Translations under genes and position numbers: made by a program
Notes under the pieces: generated by a model
Seen by the model: only the letters and a program-made list of their open reading frames with translations
What the model was told of the DNA's origin: nothing
Database searches by the model: none
Shown: positions 46,701-57,600 of the stretch, one piece after another
How the letters are laid out: each line of letters opens with the position of its first letter
Position numbering within the stretch: position 1 is the first letter of the stretch
Assembly: GCA_023935145.1 (NCBI GenBank)
Contig: CM043700.1
Span: 41,024,620 to 41,088,619, forward strand
Direction of reading: 5' to 3'
DNA from: Bretschneidera sinensis
Lineage: Eukaryota > Streptophyta > Magnoliopsida > Brassicales > Akaniaceae
DNA length: 64,000 nucleotides

Positions 46701-49700
46701 TCTCCAGTCATGTCATTCATAATGCAGTTCCTTGCATAGATGTCACCTAGGCTTTGTGTTTCTTAGGGTTTCCTTGGGAGTCCTTTATGTGCCTGTTTTC
46801 TGAGTGTTATCCCTTTCTATTGAATGGGCCTGCCAAGAAAATGTCCAGGGTGTGAGCTGATTTCAATCATCAAATGGATATTGAATATAGTGAATGGTGT
46901 GGGATTACGAAATAGTTTCTCTCTATTTGTCCTGTTTATATCAATGTTTTGGAGGTATTTGGTCTTTCGAATGCTGGATAGTGCTGGTGTGCTAAGCTGA
47001 TAATTAAATTTCAAAGATTCATCTAGAGTCAAAAGATAGGCATGCTTTTCATCTCAATTGATTTGAGTTTTAACAGTTCATCTTTTGGTGAGTGGACATA
47101 TGACTTAATTTTATCTTGCCTTTTCAGATGATGAATCCTCTGATTTAGATAATGTGTTCAAGAGGTCTATGCATTGGCTTGGTGATGATCTCTGCATGAG
47201 GGATTCCCAGCCTCTGCCTGGCCTGAGCTTGGTCCAATGGATGAACATGCAGCAAAACTCTTCCCTTGCTAATTCGGTGCAGCCAAATTACATGCATTCC
47301 TTGTCTGGATCTGTTCTGCAAAACCTTGCTGGAGCAGATCTTTCCCGTCAGTTGGGTTTTTCGGCACCCACGAATCTCTCAGCAAAGCAACCTGCAGTTT
47401 AATGCCCAGAGGCTGCCTCAGCAAGTGCAACAGCTGGATCAGCTCTCCAAGCTACCTTCCACAATGAACCCACTAGGCTCCATTACACAGCCACAGCAGC
47501 AGTTGAGTGATATCGTTCAGCAACCAAGGCATAATATAATTACTCAAACTCTACCCTCAAGTCAAGTTCAGACTCAAATTCTGCAGCCTCAAACTCTTGT
47601 CCAAAGTAATAATATTCTTCAGCAGCAACTAACTGGTCAGAACCATCAACTTTCCAGAAACCTTCCCCAGAACCTGCAGTCACAGCAGCAGCAGCAACAA
47701 AACATTATGGGGCAGAACCAACAACATAACTTAATGCAATCCCAGCTGCCTGATCAAGTAAACCAGCATTTACAAACATCCGACAATCAGATTCAACTTC
47801 AACTACTGCAGAAGCTTCAGCAGCAACAGCAAGCACTGTTAGCACAACAATCTATGATGCAGCAGCCTGCTCAACTTGCCCAACTCCAAGGCCAGCAGAG
47901 GCAGCTATTAGATGCATCCCATAGCTTCTCTAGGTCTGTGGCACCCAGCCAAATGTTGGGAATGCCTCCAACAGCAACCACTTCACTCCTCCCTCTGTCA
48001 AACATTATTCCGCAACAGATGACAAAGAGTAACAGCCAAACTAATGTTCGATTCTCTCATCTGCCACCGCAGCCAAAGCTTCAGCAGCAACTATCTGGCA
48101 TGTTACCTGAATTGACTGGATATGCAGGACTCTCCCCGACAACGAATCAGCTCTCCATGAGCGGTAGCAGTATATTGACAGGAGCTGCTGGAGCTGGGCA
48201 GTCTGTTATTACTGATGATGTTCCATCTTGTTCCACTTCACCTTCCACAAACAACCGTCCAAATGTGGTTCAGCCTATGGTAAACAATCGGGCCAACAGA
48301 AGCACAACAATGGGAGAGGGCATGCCCTTGTCTGCTTCTATGCTCTTGAATCCTAGTGCCTTGGAAACCATGTCATCTAATACTAATATGGTTAAAGACC
48401 CACAACAGAAGTCTGATGTTAAGCCCTCATTGAACATCTCCAAGAGTCAAAACCAAGGCTTTTTAGCTCCACAAACATATCTTAATGGCACGGCTGCACA
48501 GACAGATTATTTGGACACTTCATCTTCAACTAATTCAGTTTGCCTTTCTCAGAATGATGTCCATTTACAGCAGAATAACAACTCATTGTCTTACAACCCG
48601 CAATCAATGTTAACAAGGGACACAAGCCAAGATGGGGAAGTTCAGGCAGATCCGAGGAATAATGTTCCATATGGGAATACTGTTGATGGCCAACTGGGTA
48701 TGTCCATAAATCCTGACTCGTTATTGACAAAGGGCATAGTAGGATTGGAAAAGGATTTCTCAAATCCTCTCGCTTCAGGAGGCATGCTTACCAACTATGT
48801 AAACTCCAAAGATGCTCGGCAGGAACTTTCATCCTCAATGGTTTCCCAGTCGTTTGGAGTTCCAGATATGACATTCAATTCTATTGATTCCACCATAAAT
48901 GATAGCAGTTTCTTGGACCAGGGTCCATGGGCTCCACCACCACAGCCACAGTTTCAGCGAATGCGGACATATACCAAGGTTTGTTGTTCTAAGATTAAAA
49001 ATTTCAGGATGTTAAATGATTCCCCCCTCCTCCTCCTATCTCTCTCTCTCCTAATTAGCCAAGGATTTTAAATTGGCCATGTTTTCTGTGAAGGTGTACA
49101 AACGTGGAGCTGTTGGGAGATCAATCGATATTACCCGTTATTCAGGTTATGATGAGCTTAAACAAGATCTGGCTCGTAGGTTTGGCATAGAGGGGAAGTT
49201 GGAAGACCGAGGAAGGATTGGCTGGAAGCTTGTATATGTGGATCATGAGAATGATGTCCTGCTAGTAGGAGATGATCCCTGGGAGTAAGTCCTCTAATTT
49301 CCTTTTTTGATTTGGGAGTTACTCATTATTTTCCTTTCCCTATATGTGTGCAAAGGGGATCATCGTAATGACCCTTGGTTTAGAAATAATTTCAAATCAC
49401 TTTTCCTAACCAAGACCAACATCATGGCTAAGATCGTATTACATCTGAGGATCCACCATTGTTCACCTCAAAAGAAGGGCCTAAATAATTCTTTTATAGG
49501 GTGTAAACAATTTGTTCTAGCCTACTTAAAAAAATAAAAATTTGTTCTAGCCTAAAGTTTGCGTAGGGCCAGCCTTAGTATGGCACTCTTCTGGTCTTCC
49601 AGCAGAATGGCCTGAATCTGTTTCTCTAAGTCTTCACTTAATTTCTAAGGTTCTTGCTCTCAATAAAAGAGTCGAGCAGTCCAGCTAACTCAGCATCTAC

Positions 49701-50162
49701 AGCTTCTCAGTTTCATTCACATTAACCTATAGTGAGGCGTTGTGGGTTTTTCTGGATGTGAATTTCTCATTGCCTTAATGCCTTTTAGCAGAAGGTCCAA
49801 TGAAATGCATGCAAATTAATGAATTGCTCTGTACTGGTTTACCATTTAATCTAATGAATGTTAAATTATGCACTCACTTATCATCCTAAAACTACGATAC
49901 TGCTTCACACCAATCTAATATCTCAGGGTGTTTCTCGAGTAACAGCTAAAGCTGGAAATATTTTTAAATAATTTATTTCCAAAGCCCAAGTTGTCATGAT
50001 TTCATGGTATCGTTTGGGTTTTTCAGGGAGTTTGTAAATTGTGTACGCTGTATCAAGATCCTATCCCCGCAAGAAGTCCAGCAGATGAGCTTGGATGGAG
50101 ATTTTGGGAACTCCGTCCTTTCAAATCAAGCCTGTAGCAGCTCTGATAATGGGAATTGTTAA
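40622..50162 (+). CDS. ARF7/19: Auxin response factor, ARF7/ARF19 type, with a one-base frameshift in exon 12
   Basis: Nuclear transcription factor that binds auxin response elements. Coding exons: 40622-40685, 41130-41248, 44252-44350, 44449-44505, 44810-44965, 45070-45154, 45285-45375, 45588-45752, 45890-46012, 46345-46420, 46500-46638, 47128-48978, 49094-49284, 50027-50162. Splice sites are GT-AG and phases agree. The B3 DNA-binding domain is at about 134-236 ([20 protein letters not shown]) and the ARF domain at about 259-343. A long Gln-rich middle region marks an activator, and PB1 (about 1009-1095) has the Lys and [15 protein letters not shown] acidic motif. Without the lesion the protein would be about 1116 residues, normal for this clade. 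Exon 12 has one base too many, at CCC 47367-47369, so the frame as read stops at 47402 after about 482 residues. This could be an assembly error, an allele, or a real truncation to a DNA-binding-only form. Confidence 0.9.
40693..40755. repeat. (CT)n-(TA)n microsatellite in ARF intron 1
   Basis: About 11 CT units followed by about 20 TA units start a few bases after the exon 1 splice donor (GTCAGT at 40686). The ORF that runs through it on the plus strand is read-through of exon 1 into the intron. Confidence 0.95.
41755..42160 (-). mobile_element. Solo LTR of a copia-like element in ARF intron 2
   Basis: 406 bp running TGAACG...CTGACA on the plus strand (TGTCAG...GTTCA in element sense), flanked by the 5-bp duplication TAATG at 41750-41754 and 42161-42165. 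In minus sense it has a TATA-like TTATAAATACTC. No internal region follows, so it is the product of LTR-LTR recombination. It lies antisense to the ARF gene and may itself have inserted into an older DNA element. Confidence 0.75.
42756..42869. repeat. Interleaved inverted repeats in ARF intron 2
   Basis: Segment A (CATGCAATATCAAT, 42756-42769) is followed by segment B (27 bp from 42771, TTACCTATCAAAGAATCAC...). Their reverse complements follow in the order A' (about 42817-42830) then B' (42843-42869). B and B' match perfectly over 27 bp. The A-B-A'-B' order is not a simple hairpin; in RNA it could form a pseudoknot or alternate between two stems. Confidence 0.7.
44704..44762 (-). mobile_element. 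Truncated L1 LINE 3' end in ARF intron 4
   Basis: 59 bp flanked by a 19-bp duplication, AATGACCTCAGCGTGTCTT at 44685-44703 and the same with one change at 44763-44781. In minus sense the insert reads GGGTCGCACCCCCTAGGATC, then CTCTTTTAATAC, like the 3' end of plant L1 elements. The long duplication and 5' truncation are the marks of target-primed insertion. Confidence 0.7.
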
Positions 50163-53100
50163 AGTAGTCTGCAAAAATTCTAGTAGAATTCTTCCTCGGG
50201 TTTTGGAACTTAAAATTATTTGTAGGATTCTGTTATTAGCTTTCTTTTGGGAGCATATCTTATATATCTGGGTTTTATCTCCAGTCACTTTCGCCACTTC
50301 GCCAGCTTGTAAACAAGCAAGCGAATCAAGATATGATCCTGTGGCAGTTAAACCCTTTTTCATAAATTTTTAGTCAAGCTGTAAGCTAGAACACAGATTA
50401 GAGGCAGAAGGGATCACAACTTCGTTACCAGATTGGATTGATGGCTCTAGTTGATTTGAAGTTTGGAACGGATGCACCCTTATTAGAGACACCAGTGTGG
50501 ATTATGCCTTTAAACTAGTTGATATACAGCTGCTGTTGTTTATTCAACTTCTTTTCCATATTTAATATTTGAAAATACTCTGCGCTTGTGTTGCAGAAGG
50601 CCGAGTCATGAAATTTGTATGGTGTAGTTTGCTGCTATTGTTGTTGGTTTTTATGTTATCATCCCTTGAACCTTTAACCTTGAGAGGCAATAATGCCACA
50701 AACCACCAAAGCTGTAAAGGGTTGGTTGTATGGCCTAGTTTCTAGTGTATAAATGTGTAAATTTCTTCAGATTTTCAATGAAATTGCTTTGTCTTAATTT
50801 TTGAAGTTTCGGGGGATACCGATCAGCCTGCTTAGATCTTCAAGTTTTGGAAATATGAAACTGTGCATTTGTTTGAGGTTCAATTAGTTTTATTTTTTAT
50901 TTTTTATGATACATTGACGTGGAGAGGAATCGAACTTGACCTCTTAAATGGAGGACTAGAAGATGAGATGAGTGTGCTAGGTCTAGGTCAAGAGGCTGCA
51001 GTCTTTCCTTGTTTTTGAATCTGTCAGTGTGCCCCTGGATTATATTTATAATCTATGAATTGATTGCAACAAGGCAAAAAGCTTGTTGAAACGGTTTTAA
51101 CTTTGTACCACATTACCGTGTCAACAAGCTTAGAAGGTTTATAAAATGGTTTTCCATAAATGTTTTAGGCCAAACACCTTTTAAAAAAATGGTTTATGAT
51201 ATAATTTTTATTTTTAATGAATTGAATTTGTATTAAAAAAAATTATTATCTTTGTAGACTTACAGAACATTGATTAGTTTATAACTCAACCATTGTCTTA
51301 TCATAAACTGTTTAAAAATTATTTTATAAATCATAAACCAATTTTATTCTTAAGTCAAATTTACAAAAAAAAAAAAATTGTCTAAATAGACAATTACAAA
51401 AGTAAGTGTATTATACAAGATAAATCCATATTTTTTAAAAAGAAAAACTTCATCGATTCCTAATAGATGGTTTATTCCGCATCTATGAATTCGAGAGTTT
51501 TCTTTTTTGAAAATGTTTTTTTCATTATCAAAAGGGTCAAAATGATGTCGTTTTGACATTTTTAACCATGGAAAAAGCATTGCCCTTTTTTTTGATATAT
51601 TAACAGAGAGGGAGATCGAGTCCGCTGTATGAAAAACTTGGAGGTAACCGCTAATCCAAGAGCTCCGGGTTGAATTTATGAGTTTTTATTCTCAAGTAAA
51701 TCAATCTTACACTCAAGTAACTGTTGTTCTTCAGTGATTATAGAAGTTTCTGTAGCAATTTCTTTAACAAAAAGAAGTGAAGAAGGAGGACCAAAATTTT
51801 TATACTGGTGGAGGTGTCTCCTCTGTCTGACTGCAATGAAGAAGAAAGAGTTAAGGATTACAAAAAAATTACGTGAATATTATAAGTTTAATTTGATTAG
51901 TAGTTTTCCTAAAAGTTTTCCTTTTTTGGATGAAATTACTTATTTAAGTATTTTTAGAAAATCACAAAAAGATAAAATTTGTTATAAATGCGGTGTAAAT
52001 ACAAGTATGCAGCCATTTATTTGAGGTAATCTTCATTTTTAGGTATTATGTTATGGTAAAAGCAAAGAATCGGTCCATTTCTCCTGCACGGCTCATTATT
52101 TTCTCTTCTTATTTCATATACAACCAATTACGAAAGTCTATTTTATGTGAAATTTTTTTCACTGCAAATTAGATGTTTCTTAGCAAAAACTCTAATTGAA
52201 AGTTAAATGGGTCAATTAGTTGAAGAACATGAACAAGACAATTAACATTAATTAAAAAAATTACAAAAAAAATAAATAAAATAAAATAACACACAATCAC
52301 ATTTATAGAAGTTCAACGACAAAATTCATGCCTACATCCTCTCTTGATTGCACCCTAAAGATTTTCCATTTTCCCCAAACTTACACCAACCTGATTAATC
52401 CGTTGCTAGCTTTCTATCAATTACAAGAGTTCAATCCAAATTCTTTGCCAAAGTGTTTTCCTCAAACATTCGACCATTCAAGGAACCACCTCCCTTTTTA
52501 CAAATAAATTATTAGACGTTGAAATGAAATAATGCAAAAATATATAATCTTGTTTATGCTTTAGTTTATAATTTTTAAAACGATTTATGGTAAATTATAA
52601 ATAGTTCAACGCTTGGTAAAACAACATTGAAAACAGTTTTTTAAGACAAATTTAGTTTTTTGAAATAAAAATCGTTTCATAATTAATTTTTTAGTTTTCG
52701 ACCTAACTTTTGTCTAAAGTAAATAAAAACCATTTTATAAACTCTACCAACACCTTAGTTTCTGTACGTGAAAATTACAATTTTATTAAACTAAAGAAAT
52801 ATACTTTCGAATAAAAAGTACATGAAATATAGTTTCTTTCATCCAAATACACAATGAACCTAAGCAAATCGAGCAAACTCGTGAAAAATAAAATTAGCAG
52901 CCCTACATGCATGAATAAACTCTATAAAATCAAATGATATAAAGAAAAAATTGTTTTAATAAAAAGACTTACGGAATAGGAAAGGAACAATGATCCTATA
53001 GAAATTACCATGAAATAAAAAAAAATCTATTAATAATTACAATAAAATTGAATAGTAATTATTTCGAAAAATTTAAATACTGTTACTACTTAATTTTCAT

Positions 53101-53470
53101 GATTATTAATAAACTTTTTAGATTCCATGAGAATTATTATGAAACCAAATCTATGATATCACTACTCATAAAAAAAAATATGAATTGTGTAAATTTAGTT
53201 AGATTAGTTTTTTTTGAATAAAAATTTAACGATTTAGATATTTTAAAGCATAACAAAAAGATCAAACACAAAAATATAATCAATTAAGATGGATAGTTTT
53301 AGACTTTCACACTAATTTTTTTTTTTTTTTTATCTCTAACCCTAAATTGTGTTATGACTTCTGACAACGTCGTTAGCTTTTTTCTTTTTTCAAATTTGTT
53401 AAATTATTATAGAAGTTTGAAAGTCACGACGGCAGTAAAAAGTAGAAAAGAATTTACTTACACAACGCTC
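50163..53470. other. ARF 3' untranslated region and intergenic DNA
   Basis: The ARF 3' UTR probably ends near 50790, after AATGAAATTGC. From about 50800 to 53300 the DNA is AT-rich with no recognised gene or bounded element. A 96-codon ORF at 51734-52024 is Lys/Ile-rich, resembles no family I know and may be a decayed insertion. Words such as GGTTTATGATA and TTTATAAA recur at 51120-51340 and 52570-52745, which hints at diverged copies of an unknown repeat. Confidence 0.5.
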
Positions 53471-53740
53471 AAATTAGGGTATATTTTATTTTCGCTCCCT
53501 TTCTCTCTCGTGTCTCCTTTTCTTTACTCTATTCTTCCTCGCCAAGAAGTCAAGACTCAAGAAAAGCACTGCAACTGTATCTTCGTCTAACTCGGCTCCA
53601 AACCCTAGGTATGTAACGCTCAAGTTTCGGTTTAGTTATTTATCTTGTGTTCCTCTCTCTTCTTCTCACCTCTATTCTTCTTCCTCGCCGAGAACGGCGC
53701 TGCACTGCGGCTTCATCTAACTCGGTTCCAGATCCGAGCC
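53471..53740 (+). promoter_or_regulatory. Helicase gene 5' leader with telo-box and duplicated segment
   Basis: A CT-rich leader (about 53490-53608) ends in AAACCCTAG followed by GTATGT, a good splice donor, so the leader is likely spliced to an acceptor before the ATG at 54662. AAACCCTA is the telo-box frequent in leaders of plant RNA and ribosome genes; a second one (TAACCCTAAA) is at 53337-53346. The segment CTCTATTCTTC...CTCGCC...CTAACTCGG at about 53527-53596 is repeated in diverged form at about 53671-53730. Confidence 0.45.
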
Positions 53741-54299
53741 TTCTAGATACGGTGCCGTTTTCAGGATGGCACGCTATTGTCAAGACATAGATACGGTGCC
53801 GTTTATAGAAAACACCTCCATACTGAGCCGCTTTTATAAAATAGTAAGGATAAGTATACAAATTTTGCTAGGAAGAAGGCTTAATTCTTGAATTTATATT
53901 TACTAATGTGTAGCCATATCATAATTTGTGCCAAAGAAAAAGAAAGAAAAATGTGAAATTGCTACTGTAACTACTAACTATACAAACCTCTTCTTTCTGT
54001 TTCTTGTTTTTTTCCTGCTTTTATGCCTTAGTTGTGGAAAGCAGTAGATTATGGTTAGTTGAGCTCGAACTGGATAAATATTTTTTGATAGAATGAATTT
54101 CTCTAACCATAGATGAATTTAGAGTTTGGTGACAAACCTTAGGATTTTGATACTGGAACTGCATAAGCCTTTTCGTTTCTTTAATTTATTTAAAATAAAA
54201 AATTGCATAATGTTAATTGTGGGTTCTGTTGAATTAAGCTTAAACTAGCTGAGAAGAAAGGTGGCATATTAATTAAATTTTACAGGTTTTTGTTACACT

Positions 54300-54315
54300 C
54301 CCCCCCCCCCCCCCC
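54300..54315. repeat. Run of 16 C
   Basis: Uninterrupted C16 in the presumed leader intron of the helicase gene. Such runs are unstable and hard to sequence, and on the opposite strand could form a G-quadruplex. Confidence 0.95.
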
Positions 54316-54661
54316 TCTTGCATTTTCTCAGCAACCACAGAAGCTTGAAGAATAGAAAATACCTAAAGCTTTTTTAGATTTCAGCTTTTCACATGTTTTA
54401 CTTCAGTCCGTGATTTTCTTTGTAAACTCATATACACTAGCTATTTTTCTCTGGAGATGGAGAATACGATTTTGCTGAGTTAGCCTATGTATATGTGTGC
54501 CTTTTACTCCCTGCATTGTGTTTTTTATGCTTATACCTTGGCAAAATTCTGTATTTTTTAAAAAATTCTTTATAGTTGAAATGAGCAGCAGAAATCGTTG
54601 GAATATTTCTTGAATTAGATTAAAGTGAAGTTGAGCTTTAAGATACTCTTGATCCCTTATA

Positions 54662-57600
54662 ATGGAAGAATCGCCAACACTGGGGAAACGAAAATCACCT
54701 GAAAAGTCAGAGGTTGCAGATACCCAAGAGCAAGAAGGTGCTTCAAAACGTAGAAATCCAGCATGCACGTGTGTGCATGAGGTTGCTGTTCCAAGTGGTT
54801 ATACTTCAACCAAAGATGAATTGATTTATGGGACCCTCTCGAGTCCAGTGTACAATGGTGAGATGGCAAAAACCTACAAGTTTGAGCTTGATCCATTTCA
54901 GAAAGTATCAGTGGCATGCTTGGAAAGAAACGAGTCAGTTTTGGTCTCTGCACATACATCAGCTGGTAAAACTGCAGTTGCTGAATATGCAATTGCGATG
55001 GCCTTCAGAGATAAACAGAGGGTTATATATACATCGCCATTGAAAGCTTTGAGTAACCAGAAGTATAGGGAGCTACAGCATGAGTTTCAAGATGTTGGTT
55101 TGATGACTGGTGATGTTACATTGTCACCTAATGCCAGTTGTTTGGTCATGACTACAGAGATTCTTAGAGGGATGCTTTTTAGGGGATCGGAGGTTTTGAA
55201 GGAAGTTGCTTGGGTTATTTTTGACGAAATTCATTATATGAAGGATAGGGAAAGAGGGGTTGTTTGGGAAGAGAGTATTATATTTTTGCTGCCGGCTATT
55301 AAGATGGTTTTTCTTTCAGCAACAATGTCGAATGCCACAGAGTTTGCAGAGTGGATTTGTCATTTGCACAAACAACCATGCCATGTGGTATACACGGATT
55401 ACCGACCAACTCCTTTGCAGCATTATGTTTTTCCCATGGGTGGGAATGGATTGTATCTTGTGGTAGATGAGAATGAGCAGTTTAGGGAGGACAATTTTGT
55501 GAAGCTGCAAGATACTTTTTCAAAGAAGAAATTGGGTGATGGGAACAAGAGTGCAAATGGCAAAGGAAGTGGGAGGATTGCAAAAGGTGGGAGTGGTTCA
55601 GGGGGTTCTGACATATACAAAATTGTGAAGGTATGCCCTGTATTTTAAATTGTTGCTCTTAATTGGACTGTTACTGCTCCCTGCACCGTTATTGGTGTTC
55701 TAAGTCATTGTTTGATCTTGTTCATGAGCGTTCTTTCCCCCACCACCTCATGATCTATCAAACCAGGTCTAGTCCTCTAACATTTAATCCCCTTCCCCCC
55801 ACCCCCCAATGAAATTCTTGCATAGGCTTGGCCTACATGACGTGTCACATCAATAAATGCGTGGGGTAGGAGTTGACGTGGCACATTACGATTGGTCTGG
55901 CCTATGCAAGAATTTCTGAGGGGGTTGACTTCATTAAAGATGGGTGGTTCAACACTTCAAACTTTTAGATAGTTCTTTTGTAAGTGGTTTGCACCCATTT
56001 GGTGCCTTTTTATACTAAATTACTTCTAAAAAAAAATAAGACTGATCATTTCCTTTCCCCTTGATGCTATGTCAGATCTAGAAGTTGTCAAATTAGGAAC
56101 AATGAATGCTTTCATCCGTGCTGCTATCTTGTTAGTTACTGGTTACCCAAAGTTGATTGAAAATGGACCAACAATGTACGCATCAAAGTCACACACACAC
56201 ACACACTTTCAACAACCCCCTTCACGTGCATAGGCCCCAGGGCCTACCGCGTGAAGCCCAGAACTAAAATTAAACAAACAGAAACCAAATCAAATATTGA
56301 TCATATATAGAAATAAGCGAAGTGTCATCAAGATTTGAATTCAAGACCTTTGGCCCTCATACCATGTTAATTACCATTTATCCCAGAAGCTTAATTTTAT
56401 AGGAAATGGACTATCAATGTATTTATTAAGATCAAAATTTAACACTTTTCATTCATTTGCTTTAAGATGGTGACCTTGCTTTTTTTCTTTAATATTTCTG
56501 CCTGATCTGCTCATGCATCTCCAGTTTTGGAATTTTCAGTTGTACCATATTTGACATAACCGCATTTATCTAATATCGTAATCATGTTGAACATATCAAT
56601 CCTTAGTGCTTGACTTGGAGTGTTTCCTATATTTCAGATGATCATGGAACGGAAATTTCAACCGGTCATCATCTTCAGCTTCAGTAGAAGAGAGTGTGAA
56701 CAGCATGCAATGTCTATGTCCAAGCTTGATTTTAATACAGAGGAGGAAAAGGAGGTGGTTGAGGAGGTTTTTCACAATGCTATACAATGCTTGAATGAGG
56801 AAGACAGAACTTTACCTGCTATTGAATTGATGTTGCCACTACTTAAACGAGGCATTGCTGTTCATCATTCTGGCCTCCTTCCTGTTATTAAAGAATTGGT
56901 CGAGCTTCTTTTCCAGGAAGGCCTTGTGAAGGCACTTTTTGCGACAGAGACAGTAAGATTATCTCCAGGCATCAGTTTCTTTCTTTTTGTATATAAGTTT
57001 AATAATTGCTGTTGATATAGCTTCTAGTTCTATTATTAATGTTGAAATTTGAATAGCTTTAACAACTTATCTTTTGTGACAGTTTGCCATGGGTTTAAAC
57101 ATGCCTGCAAAAACTGTTGTGTTTACTGCTGTTAAGAAGTGGGATGGTGATAGTCATCGTTACATTGGGTCCGGTGAGTATATCCAGGTGAGTGAAGATT
57201 TTGTTGCATTTCTTGAAAAAAGAATAGGCCAATATATCAATATTTGTGATTGAAAGCTGTTGTCTAATTCCTATAGATGAGTGGAAGGGCTGGGCGTCGT
57301 GGTAAAGATGAGCGGGGTATCTGTATCATAATGATTGATGAGAAGGTAATCGGCCACTTCTCTTTTTGTGCAGTCAAATTTGACAATTAACACTTTTTTG
57401 TCAACCGTTCAAGTAACATTTCAAAGTGGAGAGTTCTATCATTTTGATAGCATCTTGCAGTTTTTATTATTGCTCACTTCACTCAATCTAAAAAATCAAT
57501 ATATACAAATTATGGGCATATACAGAGATTTTTGATACCCTAAGTACGCTAATGTTTAGTTATAGGGCTTGCAACATGTTATAGTCTCTTGCTAGAGGTT

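Noticed and set aside
51734..52024. 96-codon ORF in the intergenic region
   Set aside because: Lys/Ile-rich, no family resemblance I can name and no promoter or splice context. It may be chance or a decayed insertion.
54300..54315. Assembly gap or regulatory C tract
   Set aside because: A plain homopolymer; its exact length is doubtful and nothing ties it to a function.
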